Shown here one piece after another: positions 1 to 8,752 of a DNA stretch of 64,000 nt. The translations under genes were made by a program, and so were the position numbers. The notes under the pieces are model-generated. The model ran no database searches. It saw only the letters and a list, made by a program, of their open reading frames with translations, and was not told the DNA's origin. Numbering within the stretch: the first letter of the stretch is position 1; the number at the start of each line of letters is the position of its first letter. The stretch is from Acrocarpospora macrocephala (GTDB lineage Bacteria > Actinomycetota > Actinomycetes > Streptosporangiales > Streptosporangiaceae), in NCBI RefSeq assembly GCF_009687865.1, contig NZ_BLAE01000005.1, forward strand, positions 1 through 64,000, in the 5' to 3' direction.

Positions 1-1203
1 GGACTGGACTGGGCCACCGAGGTCCACGCCGTCTGCGTGATGGACGCCACCGGGACGATCGCCGACCGGTTCACCATCGCCCACACCGCGGACGGGATCG
101 CGATGCTGATCCGCCGCCTGGCCAAACTCGCCGACGCCGCCGACGTGCAGATCGCGATCGAACGACCGAACGGCCGTCTGGTCGATCTGCTGCTGGAGGC
201 AGGGCACCCGGTCGTCCCGGTGTCCCCCAACGCCATCAAGGCCTGGCGGGACGGCGAGGTGCCGTCCGGGGCGAAGTCCGACGCCGGGGACGCCGCCGTG
301 ATCGCCGACTACCTGCGGCTGCGGCAACACCGGCTGCGGGTGGCCCTGCCCTACTCCGACCAGACCCGCGCGCTGCGGACGGTCGTGCGGACTCGCACCG
401 ACCTGGTCGAGGCGCGGGTGGCGGCCACCAACCAGCTGGCCGCCCTGCTGGATGACCACTGGCCCGGCGCCAAAGCCGTCTTCGCCGACCTCGAGTCGCC
501 GATCAGCCTGGAATTCCTGACCCGCTACCCCACCCCCGACGCCGCCCGCCACCTCGGCGAAAAACGCATGCGGGCGTTCATGACCAAGCACGGCTACTCC
601 GGCCGCCGCCCCGCCGCCGTGCTGCTGCAACGGCTCCGCTCGGCCCCGGCCGGGGCCAGGGGCGAGGCCCTCACCGAAGCGCTGCGTGACGCCGTCTTGG
701 GCCTGGCCGCCGTGCTCAAGGCACTTAACGCCGCGGTCAAGGACCTGGACCGCTCGTGTGCCGCCCACCTCGGGGAGCATCCGGACGGCGAGATCTTCAC
801 GTCGCTGCCAAGGTCGGGTCAGATCAACGCCGCCCAGATACTCGCCGAGTGGGGCGACTGCCGCCAAGCCTACGAGAGTCCCGACTCCGTCGCCGCCCTG
901 GCGGGCTGCACCCCGGTGACCAAGGAGTCCGGCAAACATCGGGCCGTGCATTTCCGCTGGGCCTGCAACAAACGCTTCCGGCTCGCCTTGACGACCTTCG
1001 CCGACAACAGCCGGCATGCCAGCCCCTGGGCCGCGAAGATCTACACCCAAGCCCGCAAAGCGGGCAAGGATCATCCCCACGCGGTCCGCGTTCTGGCCCG
1101 CGCCTGGATCCGCGTGATCTGGCGCTGCTGGCTCGACGGTGTTGTCTACGACCCCGCCAAACACGGGGCCGCAGCGGCGCTCATGGAGCCGATCGCTGCC
1201 TGA
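1..1203 (+). CDS. IS110-family transposase, 5' end outside window
   Basis: DEDD-type transposase of the IS110 family. The frame is open from base 1 and begins with residues GLDWATEVHAV, so the true start lies to the left and the first catalytic Asp (LDWA) is inside the window. The N-terminal RuvC-like domain shows IAIERPNG and KSDAGDAAVIADY (remaining acidic residues). The C-terminal Transposase_20 domain shows LPRSGQINAAQILAEWGD and AGCTPVTKESGKH, with the conserved serine. About 400 codons are visible, a normal length, with no internal stop, so the element may be functional. The next gene, on the other strand, ends only 38 bases after the stop, so any element-borne guide (bridge) RNA should lie upstream, outside the window. 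Confidence 0.93.
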   Translation, partial: GLDWATEVHAVCVMDATGTIADRFTIAHTADGIAMLIRRLAKLADAADVQIAIERPNGRLVDLLLEAGHPVVPVSPNAIKAWRDGEVPSGAKSDAGDAAVIADYLRLRQHRLRVALPYSDQTRALRTVVRTRTDLVEARVAATNQLAALLDDHWPGAKAVFADLESPISLEFLTRYPTPDAARHLGEKRMRAFMTKHGYSGRRPAAVLLQRLRSAPAGARGEALTEALRDAVLGLAAVLKALNAAVKDLDRSCAAHLGEHPDGEIFTSLPRSGQINAAQILAEWGDCRQAYESPDSVAALAGCTPVTKESGKHRAVHFRWACNKRFRLALTTFADNSRHASPWAAKIYTQARKAGKDHPHAVRVLARAWIRVIWRCWLDGVVYDPAKHGAAAALMEPIAA

Positions 1204-1206
1204 GGT

Positions 1207-1223
1207 TGACACAGGGAGTGTCA
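1207..1223. repeat. Inverted repeat just after the IS110 transposase
   Basis: TGACAC and GTGTCA are perfect 6-base arms around AGGGA, four bases after the transposase stop. This is probably part of the right terminal region of the insertion element, because the neighbouring oxidase gene ends at 1242. The exact element boundary cannot be fixed without the left end. Confidence 0.4.
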
Positions 1224-1241
1224 TGGGGCCTCCTCGGTGGG

Positions 1242-2399
1242 TCAGCCGATGATCCGGGCCGCGCCGAAGCCGGCGGCCAGTTCGCCGCCGGTCGCGAAGC
1301 GGGAGGGAGTGAAGGCGGCGAAGCGGGGGTCGGGGTCGTCCAGAAGCAGCCGGGCGACGTGGTCGCCCCAGGCGGGTGCGAGTTTGAAACCGTGGCCGCT
1401 GGTGCCCGCGTCGACGAACACGTGCTCGCTGACCTGACCGGCGACCGGCTGCCAGTCCGGGCTCACGTCGTAGACCGAGGCCCAGCCGCCGATCACCGTG
1501 GCGCGGCGGCGGGCGGCCGAACGAGCGGCGGAGGCCGCGGCGAGTTTGTCCAGCTCACCGGGGAGCGGGCCGGGGAAGTCGCCGGGGTCGGCGGCGGAGC
1601 CAGGGATGACACCGCCGGTCAGGTACTGGGTGCGGGGCTGCGGGGTCGTGTAGTAGCCGCCGGGGATGTCGATCAGGACGTGTGGCACGAGTTCGGCGGT
1701 GTCGGCGGGGTCATGCTCGGCGACGGCCACGACGTGCCGTTCCACGGTCAGCGGCAGGTCCACGCCGAGCGGCCGCAGCAGGGCGGCGGTCCACGGCCCC
1801 GCGGCCACGAGCAGTCGTGCGAATCGGTGCACCCGGCCGTCGGACGTGGTCACCGCCGCCCCGCGGCTCTCCTCGGTCAGCGCGACGGCCGGTCGGTGGG
1901 GGTGGAACACCGCCCCGTGGCGCCGCGCCGCCGCGGCCAGCCCGACCGTCGTTGCGTACGGGTCGGCGTATCCGGCGTTCGCCTCCCAGACCGCGACGGC
2001 CACACCGTCCAGGTCCAGGTTCGGCAGCGTGGCGGGCAACGCGTCGGCGCCGACGAGCTCACTGTCGACGCCGAGCGAGCCGAGTCGCGCGGCGGTCTCG
2101 GCCGCCGCCGCGACGTCGTCGGGGCCGTGCAGGTAGAACGCGCCGGTCCGGCGGAACCCGGACTGGTGCCCGCCGGTGCGCTCCTCGAAGTCGGCCAGGA
2201 ACGCGATGCCGTCACGCGCCGTCTCCGCCAGGAACGGGTCGGTGTAGTAGGCCCGGCAGATGCCGCCCGAGCGCCCGGTGGGGCCGCCCGAGATCGGGCC
2301 CTGATCGAACACGACCACGGACGCGCCGCGCCGGGCGAGGTGAAACGCGGCGGCCGCGCCGTGCACACCGGCCCCGATGATTCCGATGTCGTACGTCAT
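1242..2399 (-). CDS. FAD-dependent oxidoreductase (DAO / sarcosine-oxidase-like)
   Basis: Predicted D-amino-acid/sarcosine oxidase-type flavoenzyme of the DAO superfamily that would oxidise a C-N bond of an amine or amino acid. The N-terminus MTYDIGIIGAGVHGAAAAF carries the dinucleotide-binding GxGxxG motif, and the C-terminal GTSGHGFKLAPAWG is the usual FAD-contacting segment. The chosen ATG (2399) has GGGAGG about 7 bases upstream; an ATG five codons earlier would place that Shine-Dalgarno inside the gene. Length is 385 aa, normal for the family. It is monocistronic, with a perfect inverted repeat just upstream. The substrate is unknown. The gene survives intact next to the IS110 end. Confidence 0.85.
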   Translation of the reverse strand: MTYDIGIIGAGVHGAAAAFHLARRGASVVVFDQGPISGGPTGRSGGICRAYYTDPFLAETARDGIAFLADFEERTGGHQSGFRRTGAFYLHGPDDVAAAAETAARLGSLGVDSELVGADALPATLPNLDLDGVAVAVWEANAGYADPYATTVGLAAAARRHGAVFHPHRPAVALTEESRGAAVTTSDGRVHRFARLLVAAGPWTAALLRPLGVDLPLTVERHVVAVAEHDPADTAELVPHVLIDIPGGYYTTPQPRTQYLTGGVIPGSAADPGDFPGPLPGELDKLAAASAARSAARRRATVIGGWASVYDVSPDWQPVAGQVSEHVFVDAGTSGHGFKLAPAWGDHVARLLLDDPDPRFAAFTPSRFATGGELAAGFGAARIIG

Positions 2400-2415
2400 G
2401 CCACGACCTCCCATA

Positions 2416-2438
2416 TTTCCTAGTAAAAAGGTAGGAAA
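2416..2438. promoter_or_regulatory. Inverted repeat upstream of the FAD oxidase
   Basis: Perfect 7-base arms TTTCCTA and TAGGAAA are separated by 9 bases, 17 bases upstream of the oxidase start. It is AT-rich in a GC-rich genome and well placed for an operator. The regulator is unknown. Confidence 0.45.
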
Positions 2439-2577
2439 AGTGGCTTAATCTGTCAAGAGTTAGTGCCCCAGGGCCGCAGGTGCTGCTGGGCCCACTGGGA
2501 GACGCTGGTGAGAGGGATGCCGAGCGCGCGCGTATTCAAGGCGGGCGGTATGGCCGACCTCGCCAACGCCCTACTCG

Positions 2578-3522
2578 CTAATTCGAGTCCGGATGCGCGA
2601 CAGCGTCCTCGATCTGCTCGGTGAGTAGTTCGGCGAGCATGGCGACCCGTTCGACGGCCTCGATCGCCTCGGCCGCCGGAACCGAAATACTCAGGTGGGT
2701 CGCTCCGGCGGCGACGTAGTCCGCCAGCCACGCGGCGATCTGGGAGTCCTCCCCCATGCCACACAGGTGGAGCAGGCGAGGAGCGGCAGGGCCGAACCAA
2801 CGACTGAGGCTCGACTCGAGCTGTCCCCGGGAGGACGCGCACCAGACATTGAGACCGAACCAGTCCGGAGCGGGACGGCCCAAGGCCGCCGCACGCCGGA
2901 CGATCTCCCGGCGTGTCTCGTGGTACCGGCGCGGCGTGCACAGCAAGCCCAGCCAGCCGGATCCGTAGGTGGCCGCGCGCTCGATGGCCGCCTCGCCGGA
3001 TCCGGCGATCACCAGGGGCGGGGTGGGACCCGTGGTCGCGATCGACGCCTGCTCCAGGTCGAAGTGCGCGCCGTGGTGGTCGACCACCTCACCGCGCATC
3101 AGCCGGGTCAGCACGTCGAGGCTTTCGTTGAGGCGCTCGCCGCGGCGACGGGGGTCGACGCCGCAGTTGGAGACCTCCCTGGGGTCGTCGCCGCCCGCCC
3201 CGACGGCGAGGACGAGACGTCCTGGCGCGAACGAGGTCACGGTGGCGAGCTGCCGAGCGGCGACGAGCGGGTGCCGCAGCGCCAGCTGGAAGGCGCCGAC
3301 GACCACGTGGAGGTCGGGTCCGGCCGCCAGGAGCGCCGCCGCCGCGACGAGACCATCGATACCTTGGCCGCCCCGATAGCTGACGTGATCGCCCACCGAC
3401 ACGTGATCGAGGCCGGCGTCGCGGACGGCCTGGGCGAACTGGGCGAGATCGGTCGTGGTGAGCAGGTCAGGCTGTATCGCGATCCCCACCGCGCAGGCCC
3501 TGCGCGGCGACGCAGCCGTCAT
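2578..3522 (-). CDS. LLM-class (F420-dependent type) flavin oxidoreductase
   Basis: Luciferase-like monooxygenase-fold protein, 314 aa. Residues such as ISVGDHVSYRG near the N-terminus, ASFAPGRLVLAVGAGG in the middle and PLVIAGSGEAAIERAA further on follow the LLM/F420-dependent TIM-barrel pattern. The ATG at 3522 overlaps the stop of the preceding CoA-transferase gene as ATGA, so it is the last gene of a coupled operon (GntR, crotonase, CoA-transferase, LLM). The cofactor could be F420 or FMN; this cannot be decided from sequence alone. In this context it probably acts on an acyl-CoA-linked or related catabolic intermediate, which is inference. Confidence 0.82.
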   Translation of the reverse strand: MTAASPRRACAVGIAIQPDLLTTTDLAQFAQAVRDAGLDHVSVGDHVSYRGGQGIDGLVAAAALLAAGPDLHVVVGAFQLALRHPLVAARQLATVTSFAPGRLVLAVGAGGDDPREVSNCGVDPRRRGERLNESLDVLTRLMRGEVVDHHGAHFDLEQASIATTGPTPPLVIAGSGEAAIERAATYGSGWLGLLCTPRRYHETRREIVRRAAALGRPAPDWFGLNVWCASSRGQLESSLSRWFGPAAPRLLHLCGMGEDSQIAAWLADYVAAGATHLSISVPAAEAIEAVERVAMLAELLTEQIEDAVAHPDSN

Positions 3523-4601
3523 CGGTCGGCCTGAACCGGATCGAGGCCATAGAGCTCGTTGTGCTCGCCCAGCGCCGGAGCGCCGGGACATGCGGTGATG
3601 GCCTGGCCGTCGAAGAGCAACGGTTGCCGGACGGACTGGTGGCCTGACGAGACGTCGAGCAGGAGCCGTCGTGCCTTGACCTGCGGGTCACCGAGCACGT
3701 CCGAGGGACGGCGCACGTGACCGCAGCTGACACCCCGCTGTTCAAGTCGGCGAATGACGTCGCCGGAATCTCGTGCGGCGAGCGCACGGCTCAGAAGTGT
3801 TCGCAACTCGTCGGCGCGGCCCTCCCGTTCGCCGGTGCGGAGTTCACCGAGATCGCCCAGCTCCAGCACATCGCAGAGCGTGGCCCACTGCGGGTCCTCC
3901 CCGGCGATCGCAAGCGTCACCGAACCGCCGTCCCCGCACTGGAACACCCCGTATGCCGGTTCCCGAGGCGGATAACCCGTGGTCTCATCGCCCGTCAGGT
4001 ATCCGGCCATCCGCACCGCCTGCCAGGCCACCAGGCAGTCGAGCATCGAGACATCGACGTGCGACCCGCCGCGAGCCTGACGTGCGACCAGACCGCTCAG
4101 CACCCCGATGACGGCGAAGGCTCCCGCCACGAGATCGGCCGTCGGGACCACGCCGACACCGTCGCGAGCCCCATCCAGCAACCCGGCCCGCCCCTGCACG
4201 GTGAGGTCGTGGCTGCCGAGTTCACGATCCGGCCCGGTCTGCCCGTAACTCGACACCGACGCGATCACCAGGTCCGGGAAATCCCGCCGAAGCTCTTCCG
4301 GGGGGAAGCCCAGCCGTCCCATCACGCCGGGCCGGAAGCCCTCGATCAACACATCGGCGTCCGCCAGCATCGACCTCAGGGCCGCTTGCCCCCGCAGGGT
4401 CTTGAGATCGAGCACGATGGACCGCTTGTTGCGGTTCAATGCCCGGAAGAGCGCCGGGTGACGCCGAGTGGGGTCACCAGAAGGCCGCTCGACCATGGTC
4501 ACCTGCGCGCCGAGGTCGGCCAGCACCATGGTGGCGAAGGGCCCGGGGTACTGCTCGGCCAGGCTGACGACGACGATTCCCGCCAGAGGTCCGGAACTCA
4601 T
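3519..4601 (-). CDS. CaiB/BaiF class III CoA-transferase
   Basis: Family III CoA-transferase, 360 aa, moving CoA between a donor acyl-CoA and a free carboxylate. N-terminal GPLAGIVVVSLAEQYPGPFA and NRNKRSIVLDLKT are typical of the family. Asp156 in VPTADLVAG fits the catalytic aspartate that forms the acyl anhydride. The ATG at 4601 overlaps the crotonase stop (ATGA) and is preferred over an in-frame ATG four codons upstream. It is translationally coupled on both sides. It offers an ATP-free alternative to the CoA ligases encoded across the divergent promoter. Confidence 0.88.
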   Translation of the reverse strand: MSSGPLAGIVVVSLAEQYPGPFATMVLADLGAQVTMVERPSGDPTRRHPALFRALNRNKRSIVLDLKTLRGQAALRSMLADADVLIEGFRPGVMGRLGFPPEELRRDFPDLVIASVSSYGQTGPDRELGSHDLTVQGRAGLLDGARDGVGVVPTADLVAGAFAVIGVLSGLVARQARGGSHVDVSMLDCLVAWQAVRMAGYLTGDETTGYPPREPAYGVFQCGDGGSVTLAIAGEDPQWATLCDVLELGDLGELRTGEREGRADELRTLLSRALAARDSGDVIRRLEQRGVSCGHVRRPSDVLGDPQVKARRLLLDVSSGHQSVRQPLLFDGQAITACPGAPALGEHNELYGLDPVQADR

Positions 4602-5416
4602 CCGGACGTCCACCGGGGCTCACGGCGCTCGGCGAACGCGCGCGGTCCCTCCACGAAATCCGGGTGCGACCAATGGGACCGTACAAGTGACCAGCCGTAT
4701 TCGGCGGCCTGGGAATAGGGCATCTCCGTCGACGCCCACACGGCCTGCTGGGACAGGGACACAGCTTGCGGCGAGTTGGCGGCGATGTCCCGGGCGATCT
4801 GCAGCGCCGTGTCCATGAGCTGATCGGGCGCGGTCAGCTCGTCGACCAGGCCGAGCTGGTACGCCCGTGCCGCAGGAAGGCGGAAGTTACGCCCCTGAAG
4901 CGTCATGCGCAGCGCCGTACCGAGTGGGAGCCGCCTGGCCAGGCCGGTGTTCTCGATGCCGCCCACCTGCCCCACGTTCACATGCGTGTCGAGGAACTCC
5001 GCGTGTTCGACGGCGACCACGATGTCACTGTCGACGACGAAGTGCAGGCCGCCGCCGGCCACCAGCCCGTTGACCGCGCAGATGACCGGCTTCCACACCC
5101 GGTTCTGGCGGGAGGTGAAGTGGAGCTCGTCGGAGATGTTCCCGCTGCCCATCGCGACCCGCCCGGTCTCCGCCACGGAGTCGACGTCGACACCGGTGCA
5201 GAAGTGCCTGCCACCCGCCCCCGTGATGATCACACAACGGATCTCGGCGTTCATCCGCACCTCCTCCCAGACGGCGCGGAACTGCGGAAACATCGCCACG
5301 GTGAGCGAGTTCCCACGGGCGGGACGGTTCAGGGTGATACGCGCGATGCCGTCGGCGACGTCGAACAGCAGATCGGCGTCGGCATCCTCGGGCAGGGCGC
5401 CGAACGGCACAGGCAT
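4598..5416 (-). CDS. Enoyl-CoA hydratase/isomerase (crotonase-fold) protein with altered active site
   Basis: Crotonase superfamily protein, 272 aa, with NRPARGNSLTVAMF near the N-terminus and the oxyanion-hole segment AVNGLVAGGGLHFVVDSD. The ATG at 5416 is preceded by GAGGAG at good spacing; the open frame continues upstream, but only as the opposite reading of the GntR gene. When aligned by eye with classical hydratases, both catalytic glutamates appear replaced (DTHVNVGQ where PEI/PEV is expected, and ALRMTLQG where AMEMVLTG is expected). It may therefore be an isomerase, hydrolase or lyase rather than a hydratase. It is the second gene of the GntR-led operon. Confidence 0.82.
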   Translation of the reverse strand: MPVPFGALPEDADADLLFDVADGIARITLNRPARGNSLTVAMFPQFRAVWEEVRMNAEIRCVIITGAGGRHFCTGVDVDSVAETGRVAMGSGNISDELHFTSRQNRVWKPVICAVNGLVAGGGLHFVVDSDIVVAVEHAEFLDTHVNVGQVGGIENTGLARRLPLGTALRMTLQGRNFRLPAARAYQLGLVDELTAPDQLMDTALQIARDIAANSPQAVSLSQQAVWASTEMPYSQAAEYGWSLVRSHWSHPDFVEGPRAFAERREPRWTSG

Positions 5417-5442
5417 GGGAAACTCCTCGATGGTTGGTACGC

Positions 5443-6261
5443 CTAACGCCCGCCGGTCGCCCTGGAATGCGTCAGCGGCGTGACCGGAAGGTGCTCCCGC
5501 TCCGCCAGGACGTGGTGGTGCGACGCCAGGGAGTGGGCGCGCATCAGCGTCGTCGCCTGCTGCCTGTCCCCAGCCGCGATAGCCGCGATGATCATGCGGT
5601 GGGTCTGCAGGACCCGGCGCTGCTGCTCCAGCGCGGGGTAGCTGGCCGTGATGGCGACGACGTCGGCCCACTCGAGTTCCTGCGTCGACCAGAGGCCCGC
5701 GAGGGCTCCGGCCGTCAGCGTGAGCGTCGCGTTCCCGCACAGCCGGACGAGCGTCTCGTGGAACTCCCGGCCGATGAGGGTGAACTGGTGCGCGACGCCG
5801 AGCGCGCCTTCCTGCTTGTCCACCAGCTCGTTGAGCTGCGGGACGACTTCGCGCTGCCGGTCGGGACGGGACGCCGCGACCCCGGCGCAGAGCGGTTCGA
5901 TCTCGCTGATGGCGTCCGCCAGGTCGCCGACGGTGACCTGCTGGAAGCGGAGCAGGAGTCCTAAGCTGTAGGTGGTGCTGATCTGGGACGGCGCGTGGAC
6001 CACCGCCCCGCCCTGGTTCCCGCGCCGCACCGACACGAGCCCCTCCGCCTCCAGGATGCGCAGCGCCTCCCGATACGACGGCCGGCTCACGTTGAGCTCG
6101 CGCATCATCTCCTCCTGCCGCGGCAGGAGCGAGCCCTCCGGCAGTTCCCCGCTGATGATCCTGTTCCGGATCAGATCCGCCACCATGTCCGCGATGGCGG
6201 GCTGGGCCATCTGCGGGAGGGTTCCGGCGGGCTGCCGGATTAGGTCGGAGTCGCTGCTCAC
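5443..6261 (-). CDS. FadR-subfamily GntR transcriptional regulator
   Basis: 272-aa repressor-type regulator. The N-terminal winged helix (LPRQEEMMRELNVSRPSYREALRILEAEGLV) is of GntR type and is followed by an all-helical FCD effector domain with GREFHETLV and a C-terminal TLMRAHSLASHH metal/ligand-type helix. It is the first gene of the leftward operon ending with the LLM enzyme and is divergent from the acyl-CoA operon starting at 6351. It probably controls both from the shared 90-base intergenic region, where an inverted repeat is visible, with an acyl-CoA or carboxylate as effector (inference). Confidence 0.88.
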   Translation of the reverse strand: MSSDSDLIRQPAGTLPQMAQPAIADMVADLIRNRIISGELPEGSLLPRQEEMMRELNVSRPSYREALRILEAEGLVSVRRGNQGGAVVHAPSQISTTYSLGLLLRFQQVTVGDLADAISEIEPLCAGVAASRPDRQREVVPQLNELVDKQEGALGVAHQFTLIGREFHETLVRLCGNATLTLTAGALAGLWSTQELEWADVVAITASYPALEQQRRVLQTHRMIIAAIAAGDRQQATTLMRAHSLASHHHVLAEREHLPVTPLTHSRATGGR

Positions 6262-6292
6262 GCAGCCTCCTTCTCTTCCACCGTCACGGGAA

Positions 6293-6319
6293 CTTACTGT
6301 ACAAAGATAACACAGTTAG
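6293..6319. promoter_or_regulatory. Candidate operator between GntR and CoA ligase genes
   Basis: CTTACTGT and ACAGTTAG form an imperfect (7 of 8) inverted repeat with an 11-base spacer in the divergent promoter region. The AT-rich centre suggests that promoter elements overlap it. It is a plausible autoregulatory site for the adjacent GntR protein. Confidence 0.4.
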
Positions 6320-6350
6320 CGGGTTGTGGTGGACCAGTCAGGAGACGATG

Positions 6351-7886
6351 ATGACGACTGAAGGTTGCGCTCAGATGACCTTCGCGCACGCGTTCTGGCA
6401 ACGTTGTCGCGAGCGCCCCCACCGGACGGCGCTCGCCACGGCGGAGGCGCAGCTCTCCTACCGGGAGCTCTATCGCCGCGCGGGGGCGGTGGGCCGGGCG
6501 CTTCGCGAGCTCGGGGTCGGGCGCGGCGATCGGGTGGCGGTGCTCGCGCCGAACCGGCTCGAGGTGGCGCTGCTCATGGTGGCCGCGGCCACGGCCGGCG
6601 CTGTCATCGCACCGGTGAACTGGCGGCTCTCGGCCGAGGCGGCCACGGCGGTCGTGGCGGATCTCGCGCCGAAGGCGGTCTTCGCGACGAACACGTTCGC
6701 CCAGGTGGCGCGGGCCGCCACGGACGTCGCGGTGGTGGACCTCGACGAGGGCGATCCCCGGTGGCTGGGGCTCGGCGCGTCCGGGGCGAACGGGATCAAC
6801 CCGCACGCGGTCCAGGGCTCCGACCTGATCACCATCATGTCGACCAGCGGCTCGACGGGCCGGCCCAAGGGCGTGGCGATCTCCCAGGCCGCGATGGTGG
6901 CCCGCGCGCTGGTGCTCCACGCCGAACTGGGCGTCGAGCCGTCCGACGCCTTCATCGGCTGGGCGCCGCTCTTCCACATCTCCTCCGCCGACTACCTGTA
7001 CGCCACGCTCATCCTGGGCGGCACTTTCGTGCTCCTCGAACGCTTCGACGCCGACCTCATCGCGACTGAGCTGGTCACCCGCGAGGTGGGCTGGCTGTTC
7101 CTGATCCCCGGCGTGATCGACGACGTCCTCGGCGCGCTGGGCGCCCGGCGCCCGCGCTCGCTCAGGTGCGCGGGCGCGATGGCGGACCTGGTCCCCGCCG
7201 AGCAGCTCCGCGAAGCCGAGCGCCGCCTGGGGGCGCCCTTCCTGAACACGTTCGGGAGCACGGAAGCGGGTCTCGTCCCCGGCGCGTCGAGGCTCACCTG
7301 GGTCGGCGACCAGCCGCTTCTCGACAAACGCCCCACGCTGTTCTGCCAGCACCGGGTCGTGGACGCCGACGGCGGGGACGTCGACCCGGGCTCGACCGGT
7401 GAGCTCTGGCTGCGCGGCCCGACGCTGTTCAGCGGCTACTGGTCGGCGGGTAGCGTGTCGAGGGCGGAGTTCACGGACGGCTGGTTCAGGACCGGAGACC
7501 TCGTCCGCCCCGGGGCCGACGGCGCGCTCGTCTTCGTGGAACGGCGCGGGCGCATGTTCAAGTGCGGCGGCGAGAACGTGTACCCCGCCACCATCGAGCG
7601 TGCCCTGCTGAGCCATGCCGCGATCGCCGAGGCGACGGTCATCCCGGCGGCCCACCCGCGGTTCGGGCAGGTGCCGGCGGCCTACGTGGCACTGGCCCAC
7701 CAGGCCGACGCGCGCGCGGTGCTGGAGTCCGCGACGGCCACTCTCGCCCGCTTCGAGCGCCCTCAGGCGGTGCACGTCCTGGCGGCGGAGGAGTTCCCGA
7801 GAGGCGTGACCGGCAAGGTGGAGCGCGGCCTGCTCGCCGCGGCGCACCAGGCCTGCGGGCCCGGCTGCTTCACTCCAAGCCGTTGA
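6351..7886 (+). CDS. AMP-forming acyl-CoA synthetase (ligase 1)
   Basis: ANL-superfamily acyl-CoA ligase, 511 aa, activating a carboxylic acid through an acyl-adenylate. Visible motifs are the P-loop TSGSTGRPKGVA, FGSTEAG, the hinge region TGDLV, KCGGENVYP and the C-terminal GVTGKVERG with the catalytic lysine. Two adjacent ATGs (6348, 6351) are possible; GGAG at 6341-6344 suits 6351 better. The first gene of the rightward acyl-CoA unit, it probably activates the substrate imported by the Liv-type transporter downstream. The substrate cannot be read from sequence. Confidence 0.9.
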   Translation: MTTEGCAQMTFAHAFWQRCRERPHRTALATAEAQLSYRELYRRAGAVGRALRELGVGRGDRVAVLAPNRLEVALLMVAAATAGAVIAPVNWRLSAEAATAVVADLAPKAVFATNTFAQVARAATDVAVVDLDEGDPRWLGLGASGANGINPHAVQGSDLITIMSTSGSTGRPKGVAISQAAMVARALVLHAELGVEPSDAFIGWAPLFHISSADYLYATLILGGTFVLLERFDADLIATELVTREVGWLFLIPGVIDDVLGALGARRPRSLRCAGAMADLVPAEQLREAERRLGAPFLNTFGSTEAGLVPGASRLTWVGDQPLLDKRPTLFCQHRVVDADGGDVDPGSTGELWLRGPTLFSGYWSAGSVSRAEFTDGWFRTGDLVRPGADGALVFVERRGRMFKCGGENVYPATIERALLSHAAIAEATVIPAAHPRFGQVPAAYVALAHQADARAVLESATATLARFERPQAVHVLAAEEFPRGVTGKVERGLLAAAHQACGPGCFTPSR

Positions 7887-7904
7887 CTATCTTCTAAAAG
7901 ATAG
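7887..7904. promoter_or_regulatory. Inverted repeat between CoA ligase 1 and crotonase
   Basis: CTATCTT and AAGATAG are perfect 7-base arms around a 4-base spacer in the only sizeable gap at the start of the acyl-CoA operon. It could be an operator or a small stem-loop. A nearby partial copy, TAGATAGC, follows it. Confidence 0.4.
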
Positions 7905-7948
7905 CTTAGATAGCCGTCACCAACCTCACAAGTCAGGAGAGCCGCATC

Positions 7949-8752
7949 GTGATATCCACGCCGTCGTCGACCTTCGTCCGCGTCGAGGTGGCGGATCGTG
8001 TCGCGTGGCTGACGCTCGACCGGCCGCGGGCGAAGAACGCCCTCAACCGCGAGATGTACGCGGCGGTGCGCGATGTGGCTCGTGCCGTACGCACCGACAC
8101 CTCCATCGACGCCCTCGTCGTCCAAGGCTCGGCCGGGGCCTTCGCCGTCGGCGGCGACCTCAAGGAGATGCTGGCGCTGCTCTCGTCCGCGGACCCCGCG
8201 GCGATCCTGTCCTACGAGGACGATCTGCCGTTCGAGGCGCTGCGGCAGGTTCCGAAGCCGACTGTCGCGGTCATCGACGGCCTGTGCATGGGCGGCGGGC
8301 TCACCCTGGCCATGATGTGCGATCTGCGCCTGGCCACGGCGACGTCCACCTTCGCCATCCCGGAGGCCCGGGTGGGGATCGTGGACGGGCACCTGCCGCG
8401 CCTGCTCCGGGGGCGGGTTCCGGACGCCGTGCTGCGCCGCTGGATGTACACGGGTTCGCCGTTCACGGCCGAGGAGGCCATGCGGGCGGGGCTGCTGTCC
8501 GAGGTCGCCGAGGACTCCGGCGACCTGGACGTCCGGGTACGCACCCTGCTCGACCAGCTCAAACAATCCTCGCAGGCGGCCATCGCGAAGCTGAAGTCGA
8601 TCTTCAACGAGGCGATGCCGCTGCCGTCCATGAGCGATGCCTACGACTCGCTCCTGAGCGAGGAAGCACGACTTCATCTCCAAAGGTTCGGGGCGAGAGT
8701 GAAGCCGGATGTCCCACAAGTTCCACAAGGTGATGAAGGGAACGACCAGTGA
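7949..8752 (+). CDS. Enoyl-CoA hydratase/isomerase family protein
   Basis: Crotonase-fold enzyme, 267 aa, starting at GTG 7949 with AGGAG upstream. The segments RPRAKNALNREMY, FAVGGDLKEM and VIDGLCMGGGLTLAM form the CoA site and oxyanion hole. FAIPEARVG retains one catalytic glutamate position, but the second seems replaced (VLRRWMYTG). It would hydrate or isomerise an enoyl-CoA produced by the acyl-CoA dehydrogenases later in the operon. The stop overlaps the next start (GTGA). Confidence 0.87.
   Translation: MISTPSSTFVRVEVADRVAWLTLDRPRAKNALNREMYAAVRDVARAVRTDTSIDALVVQGSAGAFAVGGDLKEMLALLSSADPAAILSYEDDLPFEALRQVPKPTVAVIDGLCMGGGLTLAMMCDLRLATATSTFAIPEARVGIVDGHLPRLLRGRVPDAVLRRWMYTGSPFTAEEAMRAGLLSEVAEDSGDLDVRVRTLLDQLKQSSQAAIAKLKSIFNEAMPLPSMSDAYDSLLSEEARLHLQRFGARVKPDVPQVPQGDEGNDQ

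Noticed and set aside
2453-2577. Possible gene remnant on the minus strand (IPLTSVSQWAQQHLRPWG) between the oxidase and LLM genes.
   Set aside because: Too short, with no start or family match; could be chance coding-like sequence.
6294-7847. A 517-codon open frame on the minus strand.
   Set aside because: Opposite reading of CoA ligase 1, whose adenylation motifs are intact on the plus strand.
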